Source of the DNA: Limosilactobacillus panis
GTDB taxonomy: Bacteria > Bacillota > Bacilli > Lactobacillales > Lactobacillaceae
Direction: 5' to 3'
NCBI RefSeq assembly: GCF_019797825.1
Contig: NZ_CP081855.1
Coordinates: 1,860,001 to 1,924,000 of the forward strand
Length of the DNA: 64,000 bases
Shown: piece by piece, positions 63,533 to 64,000 of the stretch
How positions within the stretch are numbered: the stretch's first letter is position 1
Layout of the letters: every line of letters begins with the position of its first letter
The notes under the pieces: model-generated
Databases searched by the model: none
What the model saw: the letters and a program-made list of their open reading frames with translations, nothing else
Told to the model about the DNA's origin: nothing
Translations under genes and position numbers: made by a program

Positions 63533-64000
63533 TTACAGTTGCTTGATAAACCGGTCCCAGCCAGCTTGACCGGCAGCGTCTTCCTTGAAGACCCCGGCGT
63601 TTTCCAGAACATTAGCAAAGATGTTGGCCAGCTCTTGTTCCATCACTTCGTCAACGTTGTCTTTCGTAATCTTTGTCTTAGCCTGGACTTCCTTTGCCCA
63701 TGGCAGGTGGCTGTCGGCAATCTTGTTTTCGGCACCCAGCCAGAACTTTTTGACTTCGTTGAGTTCGTCCTTAAGACGGGCAGGTAGGATTGCCCGCCCC
63801 ATCACTTCAATCAGGCCAATATTTTCCTTCTTAATGTGCCACAGCTTTTCGTGCGGGTGGAAAATACCAAGTGGGTACTTGTCACTCGTGTTATTGTCCC
63901 GCAAAACAAGGTCGAGGACGTACTTCTCACTGTCACGGTGCATGATTGGCGTAACCGTGTGGTGGCGAGTGTCACCATTAAATGCCTTAATGTTGAGGCT
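63533..64000 (-). CDS. galT: UDP-glucose--hexose-1-phosphate uridylyltransferase, C-terminal part
   Basis: The frame is open to the right window edge (155 codons shown). SLNIKAFNGDTRHHTVTPIM, KYVLDLVLRDNNTSDKYPLG, HPHEKLWHIKKENIGLIEVM and the final LPWAKEVQAKTKITKDNVDE are typical of the firmicute (type 2) GalT. The enzyme exchanges UMP between UDP-glucose and galactose-1-phosphate in the Leloir pathway. The stop is at 63533 and galR starts 28 bases downstream. The N-terminus lies outside the window. Confidence 0.93.
   Translation of the reverse strand, partial: SLNIKAFNGDTRHHTVTPIMHRDSEKYVLDLVLRDNNTSDKYPLGIFHPHEKLWHIKKENIGLIEVMGRAILPARLKDELNEVKKFWLGAENKIADSHLPWAKEVQAKTKITKDNVDEVMEQELANIFANVLENAGVFKEDAAGQAGWDRFIKQL

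Overview
The window looks like the chromosome of a heterofermentative lactic acid bacterium, most likely Limosilactobacillus or a close relative. Evidence: a full-length phosphoketolase with zwf and gnd but no complete glycolytic operon, a galT-galR locus, ykoEDC thiamine uptake behind a THI-box, DUF1836 and C69-dipeptidase genes, TTG/GTG starts with strong GGAGG sites, and ISL3, IS30 and group II introns typical of lactobacilli. Species cannot be fixed from sequence alone. No rRNA, tRNA or CRISPR array was seen.

Layout. 1-2.9 kb: the N-terminus of a TnpB-like protein cut by the window edge, a gene remnant, ferredoxin/flavodoxin-NADP reductase and a nucleoside hydrolase. 2.9-16.9 kb: a block bounded by two identical ISL3-family copies in opposite orientation. 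It holds an orphan TrpX-like binding protein behind a complex leader, a TSUP exporter, an IS30 element, a TPP riboswitch with ykoE-ykoD-ykoC, a frameshifted Na+/H+ antiporter, and a GH32 sucrose/fructan hydrolase with an internally deleted sugar permease. 16.9-28.9 kb: housekeeping and small hypothetical genes, a candidate small RNA, lplA, a universal stress gene, and frameshifted tetM-like and brnQ genes. 28.9-36.5 kb: two group IIC introns flank xfp and an acyltransferase. 36.5-47.6 kb: GntR regulator, ybaK, dipeptidase, D-2-hydroxyacid dehydrogenase, AI-2E family transporter, a degenerate ABC-ATPase operon, a CNNM/CBS protein and nrdI. 47.6-49.8 kb: a third intron between inverted intergenic repeats. 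49.8-64 kb: transporters, ArsR/CadD metal resistance, zwf-gnd, a LacS-type symporter, serine hydrolase, second Usp, Lrp regulator, GltP-type symporter and galR-galT.

How genes work together. zwf and gnd feed pentose phosphates to the Xfp step, the core of heterolactic fermentation. The GH32 gene and the LacS-type symporter, 43 kb apart, share nearly the same promoter with two LacI/CcpA-like operators at identical offsets, so they probably belong to one sugar regulon. YkoEDC is controlled by thiamine pyrophosphate. ArsR and CadD form a metal-responsive unit with two palindromic operators.

The most interesting structural signals are: three group IIC introns, each directly behind an intrinsic terminator and one a mosaic of the other two; a short leader peptide with three tandem terminators before the trpX-like gene; an unannotated structured RNA of about 180 nt; a 22-residue membrane peptide; and several genes broken by single-base losses in short homopolymers, which could be true decay, phase variation or sequencing error.
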